Positions 10,536 through 19,150 of a stretch of 64,000 bases of DNA are shown piece by piece; positions within the stretch are counted from its first letter, which is position 1, and every line of letters starts with the position of its first letter. The stretch is from positions 1 to 64,000 of the forward strand of contig NZ_JACHIM010000002.1 of assembly GCF_014203215.1 (NCBI RefSeq). The letters run 5' to 3'. The notes under the pieces were generated by a model that ran no database searches, was not told where the DNA came from, and saw only the letters and a list, made by a program, of their open reading frames with translations. This DNA comes from Bartonella callosciuri. Its GTDB lineage: Bacteria > Pseudomonadota > Alphaproteobacteria > Rhizobiales > Rhizobiaceae. The translations under genes were made by a program, and so were the position numbers.

Positions 10536-11835
10536 AGTTATTCTTTTGGTCGCTGGGGTATTGCTCGGCGCCTGTTCAATGATTATGGTGCAGTCTGTTG
10601 CTGCGAATAATGAAGGTGATACATATAAGCAGCTAGCCCTATTTGGCGATATATTTGAACGAGTACGTATGCAATACGTTACGGTTCCAGATGATAAAAA
10701 GCTTATTGAAAATGCTATCAATGGCATGCTCACATCGCTTGATCCCCATTCATCTTATATGAATGCTGAAGAAGCCAAGGATATGCGGGATTCTACGAAG
10801 GGAGAATTCGGAGGGCTTGGCATTGAAGTAACCATGGAAAAAAACTTAATTAAAGTTGTTTCTCCCATGGATGATACACCTGCTTCAAAAGCGGGTATTT
10901 TGGCAGGGGATCTCATTTCAAAAATTGATGGGGTACAGACGAATGGTCAAACATTAAATGAAGCTGTTAATAAAATGCGGGGTTCTGTTGGGACACCAAT
11001 TACGTTGACAATTATTCGTTCTGGCGTTGATAAGCCACTTGAGATTAAGGTTATTCGTGATATCATCAAAGTAAAAGCGGTTAAATATCGCGTTGAAAGT
11101 GATATTGGGTATTTAAGACTTATCCAGTTTTCGGAGCAGACTTTTGGCAATCTTCAGGCTGCAATTAAAGATATTCAATCTAAAATTCCCCAAGATAAAC
11201 TAAAGGGATATGTCCTTGATTTAAGGCTTAATCCTGGTGGGCTTTTGGATCAGGCTGTTAGTGTTTCAGATGCTTTTCTCAATAAAGGTGAGATTGTATC
11301 AACTCGTGGGCGTAAAAAGAATGATGTTATGAGATTTGATGCTAAGCCAGGGGATATTACCAATGGAAAGCCGCTTATCGTTCTCATTAATGGTGGTTCG
11401 GCAAGCGCTTCTGAAATTGTAGCAGGTGCATTACAGGATCATCGTCGCGCTACAATTTTGGGTACACAATCTTTTGGGAAGGGATCTGTTCAAACAATTA
11501 TCCCTTTGGGTGAAGATGGTGCTTTACGCTTAACAACAGCGCTTTATTACACGCCGGCTGGCACCTCAATTCAAGGAACAGGTATCACACCTGATATTAT
11601 TGTAGAGCAGCCTTTACCTGAAAAATATAAAGGTTATGATGTAAAAGTTGGTGAATCTGCATTAAAAGGGCATATCAAAGGAAAACGAGAGAACAATAAA
11701 GGATCTGGCTCAGCTGCTTTTGTTCCGCAAGATCCTAAGGAGGATATTCAATTGAATGAGGCTTATAAGCTTTTACGCGGTGAAATGGCACATGCAGCAT
11801 TTCCACCAGATCCCAATAAGGATGTTTTAAAGTGA
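10525..11835 (+). CDS. ctpA: Carboxy-terminal processing protease CtpA (peptidase S41)
   Basis: 436 aa. The ATG at 10525 is preceded by GAGAAGGA inside the envC tail. The N-terminal signal or anchor (VILLVAGVLLGACSMIMV) sends it to the periplasm. A PDZ domain is visible (GLGIEVTMEKNL, SPMDDTPASKAGILAGDLI). The S41 core carries the catalytic serine in NGGSASASEIVAG and the lysine in QSFGKGSVQT. The family trims C termini of periplasmic proteins and regulates cell-wall hydrolases, consistent with its coupling to envC. In Bartonella, ctpA lies directly before ialAB, as here. Confidence 0.95.
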   Translation: MIRKVILLVAGVLLGACSMIMVQSVAANNEGDTYKQLALFGDIFERVRMQYVTVPDDKKLIENAINGMLTSLDPHSSYMNAEEAKDMRDSTKGEFGGLGIEVTMEKNLIKVVSPMDDTPASKAGILAGDLISKIDGVQTNGQTLNEAVNKMRGSVGTPITLTIIRSGVDKPLEIKVIRDIIKVKAVKYRVESDIGYLRLIQFSEQTFGNLQAAIKDIQSKIPQDKLKGYVLDLRLNPGGLLDQAVSVSDAFLNKGEIVSTRGRKKNDVMRFDAKPGDITNGKPLIVLINGGSASASEIVAGALQDHRRATILGTQSFGKGSVQTIIPLGEDGALRLTTALYYTPAGTSIQGTGITPDIIVEQPLPEKYKGYDVKVGESALKGHIKGKRENNKGSGSAAFVPQDPKEDIQLNEAYKLLRGEMAHAAFPPDPNKDVLK

Positions 11836-11877
11836 GAAAGAAGTGTGTACAGTTTATGCTTTTGGGGCGATAATTGA

Positions 11878-12399
11878 ATGGATGGAGTTGTTAATTTGAA
11901 AGCTCTTCCTTATCGGAAATGTGTTGGAATTGTTGTCTTTAATCATGAAGGTAAAGTTTGGGTTGGGCGCCGTTTAATGACAAACATTCATCCCAATACT
12001 GAAATGTCTCGTTGTTGGCAACTTCCGCAAGGGGGTATCAATGAGGGTGAAGAGCCGTTAGATGCAGCGCGTCGTGAACTCTATGAAGAAACGGGTATTC
12101 GTTCTGTAGAACTGATCAAGGAAGCACAAGATTGGTTCCATTATGATTTTCCACAAGAACTTATTGGAGACACATTAAGCAATAAATATCGTGGACAAGT
12201 ACAAAAATGGTTTGCTTTTCAATTTACAGGAGAGTTTTCTGAAATTGCGATAAATCCGCCACCAGATGGTAATAAAGCAGAATTTGATCAGTGGAAATGG
12301 GTTGATTTAGAAACTCTTCCTTCGACCGTTGTTTCTTTTAAAAAGCAGGTCTATATGAAAGTTGTTAGCGAATTTCAAGGTAGCGTTAAACGATTATAA
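11878..12399 (+). CDS. ialA: Invasion-associated protein A: RppH-type Nudix (di)nucleoside polyphosphate hydrolase
   Basis: 173 aa. It hydrolyses dinucleoside polyphosphates and, as RppH, can remove pyrophosphate from mRNA 5' ends. It opens with LPYRKCVGIVVFNHEGKVWV and the Nudix box is complete (GGINEGE, then RELYEETGI, matching Gx5Ex7REUxEExGU). The WQLPQGG segment before the box and the C-terminal WKWVDLETLP are typical of RppH/YgdP. In Bartonella bacilliformis the orthologue IalA is needed with IalB for erythrocyte invasion, and the gene pair is preserved here. Confidence 0.94.
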   Translation: MDGVVNLKALPYRKCVGIVVFNHEGKVWVGRRLMTNIHPNTEMSRCWQLPQGGINEGEEPLDAARRELYEETGIRSVELIKEAQDWFHYDFPQELIGDTLSNKYRGQVQKWFAFQFTGEFSEIAINPPPDGNKAEFDQWKWVDLETLPSTVVSFKKQVYMKVVSEFQGSVKRL

Positions 12400-12524
12400 A
12401 AGCTATATAATTGTAGAAAGCTCTTTTTTCTTTAAGATGCTTTGTATTATGTGTAATATTATATATGGATTTTAGAAAATAATAAAATTGTGTTTCTCTT
12501 TTATGTAAAGAACTGGAATATAAA

Positions 12525-13085
12525 ATGAAAAAATTATTTAATTTACTTATAGCTTTTACTCTCTTGAGTATTTCTTCTGTAGCATTTGCATCAGATTCAA
12601 AGTCTTCTGCAACGAAAGCTCCTGCAGCTACATTACCAAATGGTGCTTCTTCTTTGACTGAAACCTACGGTTTGTGGAGCATTAACTGTGGTATACAGGA
12701 GGGAAAAAAAGTTTGTTTTATGCACCGTCAAGAGGTAAATGAGCAGAATCGTGTCATTTTAGCTATGAACATTGTTCTTAATGCTGATGGTGCTATATCC
12801 GGTAATTTAACAGTTCCTTTTGGTATTTTGGTCTCTAAGCCTGTTCGTTTACAAGTCGATGAAGGCAAGTCTGTTATCGAGACCGGTATTCGGACTTGTG
12901 TACCAGCAGGTTGTATTGTTCCAGTAGTTTTTGATAAAGATCATGTGGCAGCATTACGTGTTGGAAAGCATTTGAAATTGGCTATGACAATTGCTGCTCC
13001 AGGTGAACCACCTTTGAATGATTTGTTTGTTCAGCTGAATGGTTTTAGCAATGCACTTAACCGTTTGACAGCTTTGCAGAAATAA
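12525..13085 (+). CDS. ialB: Invasion-associated protein IalB
   Basis: 186 aa. It has a clean signal peptide (MKKLFNLLIAFTLLSISSVAFA, cleavage after FA), then a Ser/Ala/Thr-rich linker and the IalB domain: YGLWSINCGIQEGKKVCFMH, VRLQVDEGK, the paired cysteines in RTCVPAGCIVPVVF, and LAMTIAAPGEPP. It is known in Bartonella as an exported or outer-membrane-associated protein required with IalA for erythrocyte invasion. It lies 125 bases after ialA, enough for its own promoter, and is followed by a strong terminator. A more divergent paralogue lies at 435-1031. Confidence 0.95.
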   Translation: MKKLFNLLIAFTLLSISSVAFASDSKSSATKAPAATLPNGASSLTETYGLWSINCGIQEGKKVCFMHRQEVNEQNRVILAMNIVLNADGAISGNLTVPFGILVSKPVRLQVDEGKSVIETGIRTCVPAGCIVPVVFDKDHVAALRVGKHLKLAMTIAAPGEPPLNDLFVQLNGFSNALNRLTALQK

Positions 13086-13105
13086 GCTTAAAAAGTAAAA
13101 CAAAG

Positions 13106-13127
13106 ACGGCCTTTTTAGGCCGTTTTT
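13106..13127 (+). terminator. Rho-independent terminator of ialB
   Basis: A perfect 7-bp stem (ACGGCCT, TTTT loop, AGGCCGT) is followed directly by TTTT, 20 bases after the ialB stop. On the opposite strand the hairpin overlaps the stop codon of a 43-codon coding-like fragment. Confidence 0.9.
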
Positions 13128-13246
13128 AGTTGAAGCGTTTCTGGCCGAAAGCTTTTAGCTAAAGCGGTGAGATTATCATATGAGAGATATTCAACAGTGT
13201 TTTGAAGATTTCTTAGATTGTTTGCCTTTGCTTCTGTTTTGATCAG
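13115..13246 (-). pseudogene. Minus-strand gene remnant, 43 codons, unidentified
   Basis: Reading leftward from 13246, an open stretch with convincing residue composition ends at a TAA (13117-13115) inside the ialB terminator hairpin. It contains KANNLRNLQNTVEYLSYDNL and ALAKSFRPETLQLKTA. It begins directly after an in-frame stop and has no start codon of its own, so it looks like the C-terminal end of a lost gene that once converged on ialB. I do not recognise the family. The rest of the gap to yggT (13247-13443) shows nothing. Confidence 0.35.
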
Positions 13247-13443
13247 CTATTTTTATTCCAATATTTATTTGTTAGGTTTCATCATCGTTATACTATGTGG
13301 ATGAAGAGTGAAGATGTTTAGATTTTCTATGCATGAAAAATGGGGGACGTTGGCGTATAAAACTATTATTCGATAAACAGGCTTATTTTAATGAGTGCTC
13401 GATAGACGATTTTCTGTTTCTTTGATTGAAAGAGTGATAAGGT

Positions 13444-13737
13444 ATGGTTTATATACTGCTTCAAGTGATTGATTTTATTTTCAATATTTATATTGATATT
13501 TTAATTGCAAATGTCATTTTTTCTTGGCTTTATGTATTTAATATCATAAATGCACGCAATCGCTTTGTTGTTTTTATTGGCAGTTTTTTGTATCGCCTTA
13601 CAGAGCCAGTGTTAAGTCGTATCCGGCAGGTTTTGCCAAATCTTGGAACAATTGATATTTCTCCTGTTGTCGTGTTTATAATTATTTATTTTATTCGTAT
13701 TTTCATGTGGCGCGCTTATGCGATCCTATCTCTATAG
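13444..13737 (+). CDS. YggT family integral membrane protein
   Basis: 97 aa with two hydrophobic segments (~5-30 and ~70-95) flanking the family signature region [21 protein letters not shown]. An AAGG ribosome binding site lies just before the ATG. YggT proteins are small two- or three-helix membrane proteins, implicated in osmotic or cation tolerance and, in some bacteria, near division genes; the exact role is not established. It is followed 30 bases later by a DUF167 gene, the same pairing (yggT-yggU) seen in many proteobacteria. Confidence 0.88.
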   Translation: MVYILLQVIDFIFNIYIDILIANVIFSWLYVFNIINARNRFVVFIGSFLYRLTEPVLSRIRQVLPNLGTIDISPVVVFIIIYFIRIFMWRAYAILSL

Positions 13738-13767
13738 CTCTATAGAAAGACTGAGTGAGACGACGAG

Positions 13768-14091
13768 ATGTTTCATCAAGTTGATACGAATGGTTTTATT
13801 CTGTTTGTACGCCTTATTCCCAAGGCTTCCGTTGATCGAATAATGGGGGTTGAGTATAGGGATGATGGAAAGCAGTATTTGGTTATACGTCTGCGTGCTG
13901 TTCCTGAAGATGGAAAAGCAAATAAAGCTCTTATTAAATTTTTATCGAAGCAATGGAAAATTCCCTCTTCTTGCATTTTTCTTAAGAACGGCACAACATC
14001 ACGCTACAAACAACTTCACTTTTCAGCGCACTTAGAAGAGTTAAAGGAGATATGGAAGTCATTAGAAGATTGTACTTCTACGCAAAAATAA
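13768..14091 (+). CDS. DUF167 (YggU) family protein
   Basis: 107 aa. The family motif is visible: FVRLIPKASVDRIMGVEY, then LVIRLRAVPEDGKANKALIKFLSKQW, and the GTTSRYKQLHF region. Function is unknown; the fold is a small alpha/beta domain found across bacteria and archaea. It probably shares a transcript with the YggT gene upstream. Its stop codon lies in the left arm of a terminator facing ppa. Confidence 0.9.
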   Translation: MFHQVDTNGFILFVRLIPKASVDRIMGVEYRDDGKQYLVIRLRAVPEDGKANKALIKFLSKQWKIPSSCIFLKNGTTSRYKQLHFSAHLEELKEIWKSLEDCTSTQK

Positions 14092-14122
14092 AAGCCCATC
14101 CAAAAAGACAGGCTTTATTTTT
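14085..14122. terminator. Bidirectional terminator between the DUF167 gene and ppa
   Basis: An AAAATAAAAGCC arm and a GGCTTTATTTTT arm around a 14-base loop, with one bulged A. The A-rich left arm and T-rich right arm make it usable from both sides of two convergent genes. Confidence 0.7.
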
Positions 14123-14131
14123 CGGAAAGAG

Positions 14132-14662
14132 TTATATTTCTTTATTGCACTCAATAGCTTGTTTAATTAGTTCACGTGCAAAATTTCTATCACGCCAACC
14201 TTCAATTTTAGCCCATTTTCCAGGTTCAAGATCTTTGTAATGTTCGAAGAAGTGCTCAATTTGCTTTAGTGTAATTTCGGGGAGATCTGTATAGTCTTGA
14301 ATATTAATATAGCGTTTTGTTAATTTTGGGGTAGGGATGGCAATAATTTTTTCATCTTTACCACCATCGTCTTCCATAATCAGGGCTCCAATGGGGCAGA
14401 CGTTGATAACACAACCAGGAAGAAGTGGACGGGTATTACAAATAAGCACATCAATTGGATCGCCATCGTCCGAAAGAGTATGTGGTACAAAACCATAATT
14501 TCCGGGATAAACCATCGATGTATGAAGAAAACGATCAACAAATAACGCTCCGGATTTTTTGTCCATTTCATATTTTATTGGCTGACCACCAACAGAGACT
14601 TCGACGATGACATTGATATCTTCTGGCGGATTCTTGCCAACAGGTATTTCCTTAATATTCAT
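14132..14662 (-). CDS. ppa: Inorganic pyrophosphatase (family I)
   Basis: 176 aa from the ATG at 14662 (MNIKEIPVG), preceded by AAAGGA. It hydrolyses pyrophosphate released by biosynthesis. The signature [10 protein letters not shown] carries the metal-binding aspartates; also present are [29 protein letters not shown] and the [18 protein letters not shown] segment. It is soluble, Mg-dependent and normally hexameric. It lies downstream of typA on the same strand and could share its transcript. Confidence 0.96.
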   Translation of the reverse strand: MNIKEIPVGKNPPEDINVIVEVSVGGQPIKYEMDKKSGALFVDRFLHTSMVYPGNYGFVPHTLSDDGDPIDVLICNTRPLLPGCVINVCPIGALIMEDDGGKDEKIIAIPTPKLTKRYINIQDYTDLPEITLKQIEHFFEHYKDLEPGKWAKIEGWRDRNFARELIKQAIECNKEI

Positions 14663-14730
14663 GTAAATATCCTTTCTAGAATATGATGAAGCTAGATACA
14701 ATAAAATATTTGACCGAAGAAGTCGTGATA

Positions 14731-16557
14731 CTAATTTGAAGTTGATGAGCGTTTTTTTTCAAAACGTTTGCGTTCATTAGGATCTAGATAGAGTTTACGT
14801 AGACGAATGTTCTTCGGTGTTACTTCTACAAGCTCATCATCTTGTATCCACGATAGAGCACGTTCTAATGTCATTTTAATTGGAGGAGTTAATTTTACGG
14901 CTTCATCTTTTCCAGAAGCCCGCATGTTAGTGAGCTTTTTCCCTTTTAAAACATTTACTTCTAAATCGTTATCACGTGAATGTATGCCAATAATCATACC
15001 TTGATAAACTTTAACGCCGGCATTGATTATCATAGGTCCACGATCTTCAAGATTAAAAAGAGCATAGGCGACAGCTTCACCGTTATCATTTGAAATCATA
15101 ACACCATTAGTACGTCCACCAATGTCTCCCTTATAAGGTTCATAGGCATGGAAAAGGCGATTCATGATGGCTGTACCACGTGTGTCAGTCAAAAGCTCAG
15201 ATTGATAGCCAATGAGCCCTCGCGTTGGTGCGTAAAAGACAAGACGGACACGATTGCCTCCAGAAGGGCGCAATTCAACCATTTCGGCTTTACGCTCAGA
15301 CATTTTTTGAACGACAGTTCCGGAATATTCCTCATCAACATCAATGACAACTTCCTCGATTGGTTCAAGAGCTGTTCCGTTTTCATCGTTTTGCATCACA
15401 ACACGTGGACGTGAAACACTCAGCTCAAATCCTTCACGGCGCATATTTTCGATGAGAACGGCAAGTTGTAATTCTCCTCGTCCTGAAACGTAGAAAGAAT
15501 CTTTATCGGCTGATTCTTCAATTTTTAGGGCCACATTGCCTTCTGCTTCTTTTAACAAACGATCACGGATAACACGGCTTGTGACTTTATCGCCTTCGGT
15601 TCCGGCAAGGGGGCTATCATTGACGAGAAAGCTCATAGTAACAGTGGGAGGATCGATTGGTTGGGCGGTAAGAGGTTCATTGATAGTAGGGTCACAGAAA
15701 GTATCAGCAACGGTGCCCTTTTGCAGACCCGCAATTGCTATAATATCACCGGCAACACTTTTTTCAATAGGTTGTCGTTCCAGTCCACGAAATGCCAAAA
15801 TTTTTGAAATACGTCCAGTTTCTAAGAGCTTTCCATCTTGTCCAAGAACCTTGACATTTTGATTAGGCTTTATAGAGCCTGAATGAATGCGGCCTGTAAT
15901 GATGCGCCCCAAAAATGGATCTGCTTCCAAAATAGTTCCGATCATACGGAACGGCCCTTCTGCTATACTAGGAGAAGGGACATGGCGAGTTACAAGATCG
16001 AACAAAGGACTCAGTCCTTGATCTTTTGGTCCTTCAGGGGTTTCAGCCATCCATCCATCACGGCCTGATCCATAGAGAATAGGAAAATCGAGCTGTTCAT
16101 CGGTTGCATCAAGCGCTGCAAAAAGGTCAAAAACCTCATTGATAACTTCATCAGCGCGTGCATCAGTCCGATCAATTTTATTGATCGCAACAATGGGGCA
16201 TAATCCTACTTTTAACGCTTTGCCAACGACAAATTTTGTTTGTGGCATTGGGCCTTCAGCGGCATCAACAAGGACAATTGCTCCGTCTACCATGTTTAAA
16301 ATACGTTCAACTTCTCCGCCGAAATCAGCGTGCCCTGGTGTATCAACAATGTTAATTCGGGTATCTTTCCAAACAACGGAGGTTACTTTTGCTAGAATTG
16401 TAATTCCGCGTTCTTTTTCAATGTCGTTGGAATCCATCATACGTTCGCTGGTACGCTGATTATCACGGAAGTTTCCTGATTGTTTGAGAAGTTCGTCGAC
16501 GAGCGTTGTTTTCCCATGGTCAACGTGTGCGATGATGGCAATGTTACGCAATTGCAT
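14731..16557 (-). CDS. typA: Translational GTPase TypA/BipA
   Basis: 608 aa, the standard length. An EF-G-like ribosome-binding GTPase involved in stress adaptation and 50S assembly. The G domain begins with [17 protein letters not shown] (G1), then RGITILAK (G2), [15 protein letters not shown] (G3) and [10 protein letters not shown] (G4). Downstream are the beta-barrel, two alpha/beta domains and the BipA-specific C-terminal end ([21 protein letters not shown]). The start ATG is preceded by AAGAAG. Intact and typical. Confidence 0.97.
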   Translation of the reverse strand: MQLRNIAIIAHVDHGKTTLVDELLKQSGNFRDNQRTSERMMDSNDIEKERGITILAKVTSVVWKDTRINIVDTPGHADFGGEVERILNMVDGAIVLVDAAEGPMPQTKFVVGKALKVGLCPIVAINKIDRTDARADEVINEVFDLFAALDATDEQLDFPILYGSGRDGWMAETPEGPKDQGLSPLFDLVTRHVPSPSIAEGPFRMIGTILEADPFLGRIITGRIHSGSIKPNQNVKVLGQDGKLLETGRISKILAFRGLERQPIEKSVAGDIIAIAGLQKGTVADTFCDPTINEPLTAQPIDPPTVTMSFLVNDSPLAGTEGDKVTSRVIRDRLLKEAEGNVALKIEESADKDSFYVSGRGELQLAVLIENMRREGFELSVSRPRVVMQNDENGTALEPIEEVVIDVDEEYSGTVVQKMSERKAEMVELRPSGGNRVRLVFYAPTRGLIGYQSELLTDTRGTAIMNRLFHAYEPYKGDIGGRTNGVMISNDNGEAVAYALFNLEDRGPMIINAGVKVYQGMIIGIHSRDNDLEVNVLKGKKLTNMRASGKDEAVKLTPPIKMTLERALSWIQDDELVEVTPKNIRLRKLYLDPNERKRFEKKRSSTSN

Positions 16558-17421
16558 AAATTTTCTTCTTTTTGTTTAGTGAAACTTCATTGGAGGTAAA
16601 GCTTTTGCATCCCTTACCTAACTATTACAAAACCTTTTACATGTTTTTTTATAATATTGGAAGAGGAGGAAATATTTTTATGATAAAGTGTATGCAAAGG
16701 ATTTTTATGTTCTGTTACTTAGAAAAATTTTTCCAAAAACTTTTCAGTTTGTGAGCATTTCATATGAAGTGTGCGCTAAGAAAAAAGAGTGTAATTTGCT
16801 TCTTTAGAATAAAGCGCATAGCTTAGCCATTATCTGTAAATCAACATCTAAACGCAATACAGCTGCGTATTATGAAGGTAAGATATTGATTTTAATAATA
16901 TAGTTACCATTTTCTGTTCTACGTTAGAGTCCTAAATATAGAAAATACTTTCTCATTTATGTTCTTTTTATTATGAATCTAAAAAAATCACTTCTTTGCA
17001 CGTTATAAGATTGATATGTGAAAAAATCCATTTGAGAAAGGACGAGATATCTCTCTAATGAATTGTCTTTCAAGGGTGATTGTAATATTAAGAGCTGGCA
17101 AATGAATGATAATGGTGGTTTTATATGTCTTTTCCCTCAGCTTGCATTTGCCTTGGTAGTTAAAGAATCCATTAAACATTATGGATTCTTTCTCAAATTG
17201 TTTTTATAGATCTTGTCACTTTTCTTGTGATTTGTCATTGAACAATTTTTGCTTCTTCATAATAAGAGCATTTCAAATAATGAACTATGACAGTCTCAAA
17301 GGATTTTGTTTAAAGTGCGTGATGCTGTTTCTGTTTTATATTTTAAAAAGATCAATCTTTTTTTGTACAGTTGCTTAAATCAAAGAAATTTTAAGGTGCG
17401 TGAGGTGCATTTTTCCCCATC
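16558..17421. other. 864-bp gap between typA and mgtE, no gene recognised
   Basis: AT-rich with only short chance frames (60-65 codons at 16572-16754 and 17181-17378, the latter overlapping a hairpin). Neither has a convincing ribosome binding site or residue pattern. The only clear structure is the inverted repeat at 17162-17191. Confidence 0.5.
17162..17191. repeat. Perfect 11-bp inverted repeat (hairpin)
   Basis: AAAGAATCCAT, 8-base loop, ATGGATTCTTT. It lies about 230 bases beyond the mgtE stop. No long T-run follows on either strand, so it may be an imperfect terminator or the end of an unannotated RNA. Confidence 0.5.
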
Positions 17422-18798
17422 TTAAAGTAGGGTTCCAGACAAAATAAGGGAGGCAACAGAAAAATAGATCACGATTCCCATAACATCCACTAAAGTTGCT
17501 ACAAGAGGAGCTGAAGCACTTGCTGGATCAAATCCAAAACCTTTAAGAATAAAGGGAAGCATGGAGCCCGATAAAGAACCAAAGGTGACAATTCCAACTA
17601 AAGCTGTGCCTACTGTTATGGCAATGAAAACCCAATGTTCACCATAGTTGTAAATACCAAATTCTTGCCAAAGAGCGATACGTAGCATTCCAATCACTCC
17701 CAGTAAAAGACCAAGGGATATCCCTGCTGGAATTTCACGGAGGGTAATTTTCCACCAGTCTTTAAGTGTGAGTTCACGTAAAGCTAAAGCACGAATAATA
17801 AGTGATGTTGCTTGCGAACCAGAGTTTCCTCCTGAGCTCATGATAAGAGGAATAAACAGTGTGAGAGCGATGGCTTTCTCAAGTTCTGTTTCGAAATATT
17901 GCATAGCACTTGCTGTCAGCATTTCGCCAAGAAAAAGTAAAGAGAGCCATCCCCCACGTTTTTTCATCATTCCTAGAAAGTTGATTTGCATATAGGGCTT
18001 ATCAAGAGCTTCCATACCTCCGAATTTATAAGCATCTTCACTCATTTCATCGACCATTGTATCAAGAACGTCATCGACTGTTACAATACCAATGACATGA
18101 TTGCTATCATCAATTACTGGTACGGAGAGAAGGTCATGGCGTTGAAAAAGACGAGCGATATCTTCATGATGTGTAAAGGGAGATATTGTAATAGGTGTGT
18201 CATGTGTTGCGACATTTAAAATTGGATCATCTGGTGAAGCAAGGATAAGGTTACGCAATGAAACAGCCTTAAGAAGAGTCCCTGTTTTGGGATCAATAAC
18301 ATAGCTTGTATAGACTGTTTCACGTGTTCGTTCGACATCGCGAATGTAGTCCAGAGTTTTTTTTACGGTCCAGTTTGCGGGGACAGCTATGAACTCTGTA
18401 GTCATTAGTGCACCGGCTGTATGATCAGGATAACTCGTAAGTTTTTTTAGTTCAGCGCGCGTTAAGGGGTTGAGTAATGCATAAAGCCGCGTACGGTTTT
18501 CTTTATCTATTTCCTGAAAGACATCGGCGGCGGCATCAGCAGACATGCCATCAAGAATTTCAACGGAACGGTTAATAGGAAGAAGTTCAAGAATAGCTGC
18601 TGGTTGCTCAAGCTCGGGTTTGTCAAAGAGTTCTATGGTATAATCAAGAGGGAGAAGGCTGAGAATAGCTACGCGTTCCATGATATCGAGATCATTTATG
18701 ATATCAATCGAGTCAGCAAAATGATGATTTTTTAATTCTTCGGCGAGAACTTCAGGAGAAGAATTTTTGAAGTCGAAGGTCGTTTTAATTTCAGTCAT
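17422..18798 (-). CDS. mgtE: Magnesium transporter MgtE
   Basis: 458 aa. An inner-membrane Mg2+ channel with cytoplasmic sensor domains. The N-terminal domain of alpha-helical repeats includes ILELLPINRSVEILDGMSAD. Two CBS domains follow (TTEFIAVPANWTVKKTL; LLSVPVIDDSNHVIGIVTVDD). The C-terminal ~180 residues are membrane-spanning, with the conserved MSSGGNSGSQATSLIIRALA pore segment. GGAAGG lies just before the ATG. A 48-codon ORF with its own ribosome binding site lies 42 bases upstream of the start. Confidence 0.96.
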   Translation of the reverse strand: MTEIKTTFDFKNSSPEVLAEELKNHHFADSIDIINDLDIMERVAILSLLPLDYTIELFDKPELEQPAAILELLPINRSVEILDGMSADAAADVFQEIDKENRTRLYALLNPLTRAELKKLTSYPDHTAGALMTTEFIAVPANWTVKKTLDYIRDVERTRETVYTSYVIDPKTGTLLKAVSLRNLILASPDDPILNVATHDTPITISPFTHHEDIARLFQRHDLLSVPVIDDSNHVIGIVTVDDVLDTMVDEMSEDAYKFGGMEALDKPYMQINFLGMMKKRGGWLSLLFLGEMLTASAMQYFETELEKAIALTLFIPLIMSSGGNSGSQATSLIIRALALRELTLKDWWKITLREIPAGISLGLLLGVIGMLRIALWQEFGIYNYGEHWVFIAITVGTALVGIVTFGSLSGSMLPFILKGFGFDPASASAPLVATLVDVMGIVIYFSVASLILSGTLL

Positions 18799-18840
18799 AA
18801 TAAAGTACCTTCCGAAAGGTTGAAGAATTACAAATTCAAA

Positions 18841-18987
18841 TTACGGGCAGGATAAAACAAAAGTTATAAAAGATCTAAAAAAGTCCTCCCCAGTTGCATT
18901 CTTCCAATTGTTAATATTTAAAATAAAGTCAAGGATAGATCGCAGGTTATAAACAATTTCATAAACCGGACACATAGCGATTCTCAT
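18841..18987 (-). CDS. Small ORF (48 aa) in the mgtE leader
   Basis: On the minus strand an ATG at 18987 is preceded by TAGGAGATAAATAAAA, a strong Shine-Dalgarno at good spacing. The ORF (MRIAMCPVYEIVYNLRSILD, ending FVLSCP) stops 42 bases before the mgtE start. It has a hydrophobic C-terminal half. I do not recognise it. It could be a leader peptide for mgtE, a small membrane protein or a chance frame; the ribosome binding site is the main support. Confidence 0.35.
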   Translation of the reverse strand: MRIAMCPVYEIVYNLRSILDFILNINNWKNATGEDFFRSFITFVLSCP

Positions 18988-19150
18988 TTTTATTTATCTC
19001 CTAATAATAAAGATATGCTTTATTTCTTTTCTTAAAAAAGAGGTCTGAAAGGTATCTGTAAAGCAGACTAAATGATTTTAGTATATGATCAATTTGTGTC
19101 GTAAAGGTAATTATTATTACAGTAAATTTAGAATGGAGATAGCGCGTATT

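Noticed and set aside
10275-10733. 152-codon minus-strand frame antisense to envC and ctpA
   Set aside because: It lies wholly opposite two well-supported genes and shows no protein family pattern.
16572-17378. Short plus-strand frames of 60-65 codons in the typA-mgtE gap
   Set aside because: Phe/Lys/Leu-rich chance frames without ribosome binding sites or motifs.
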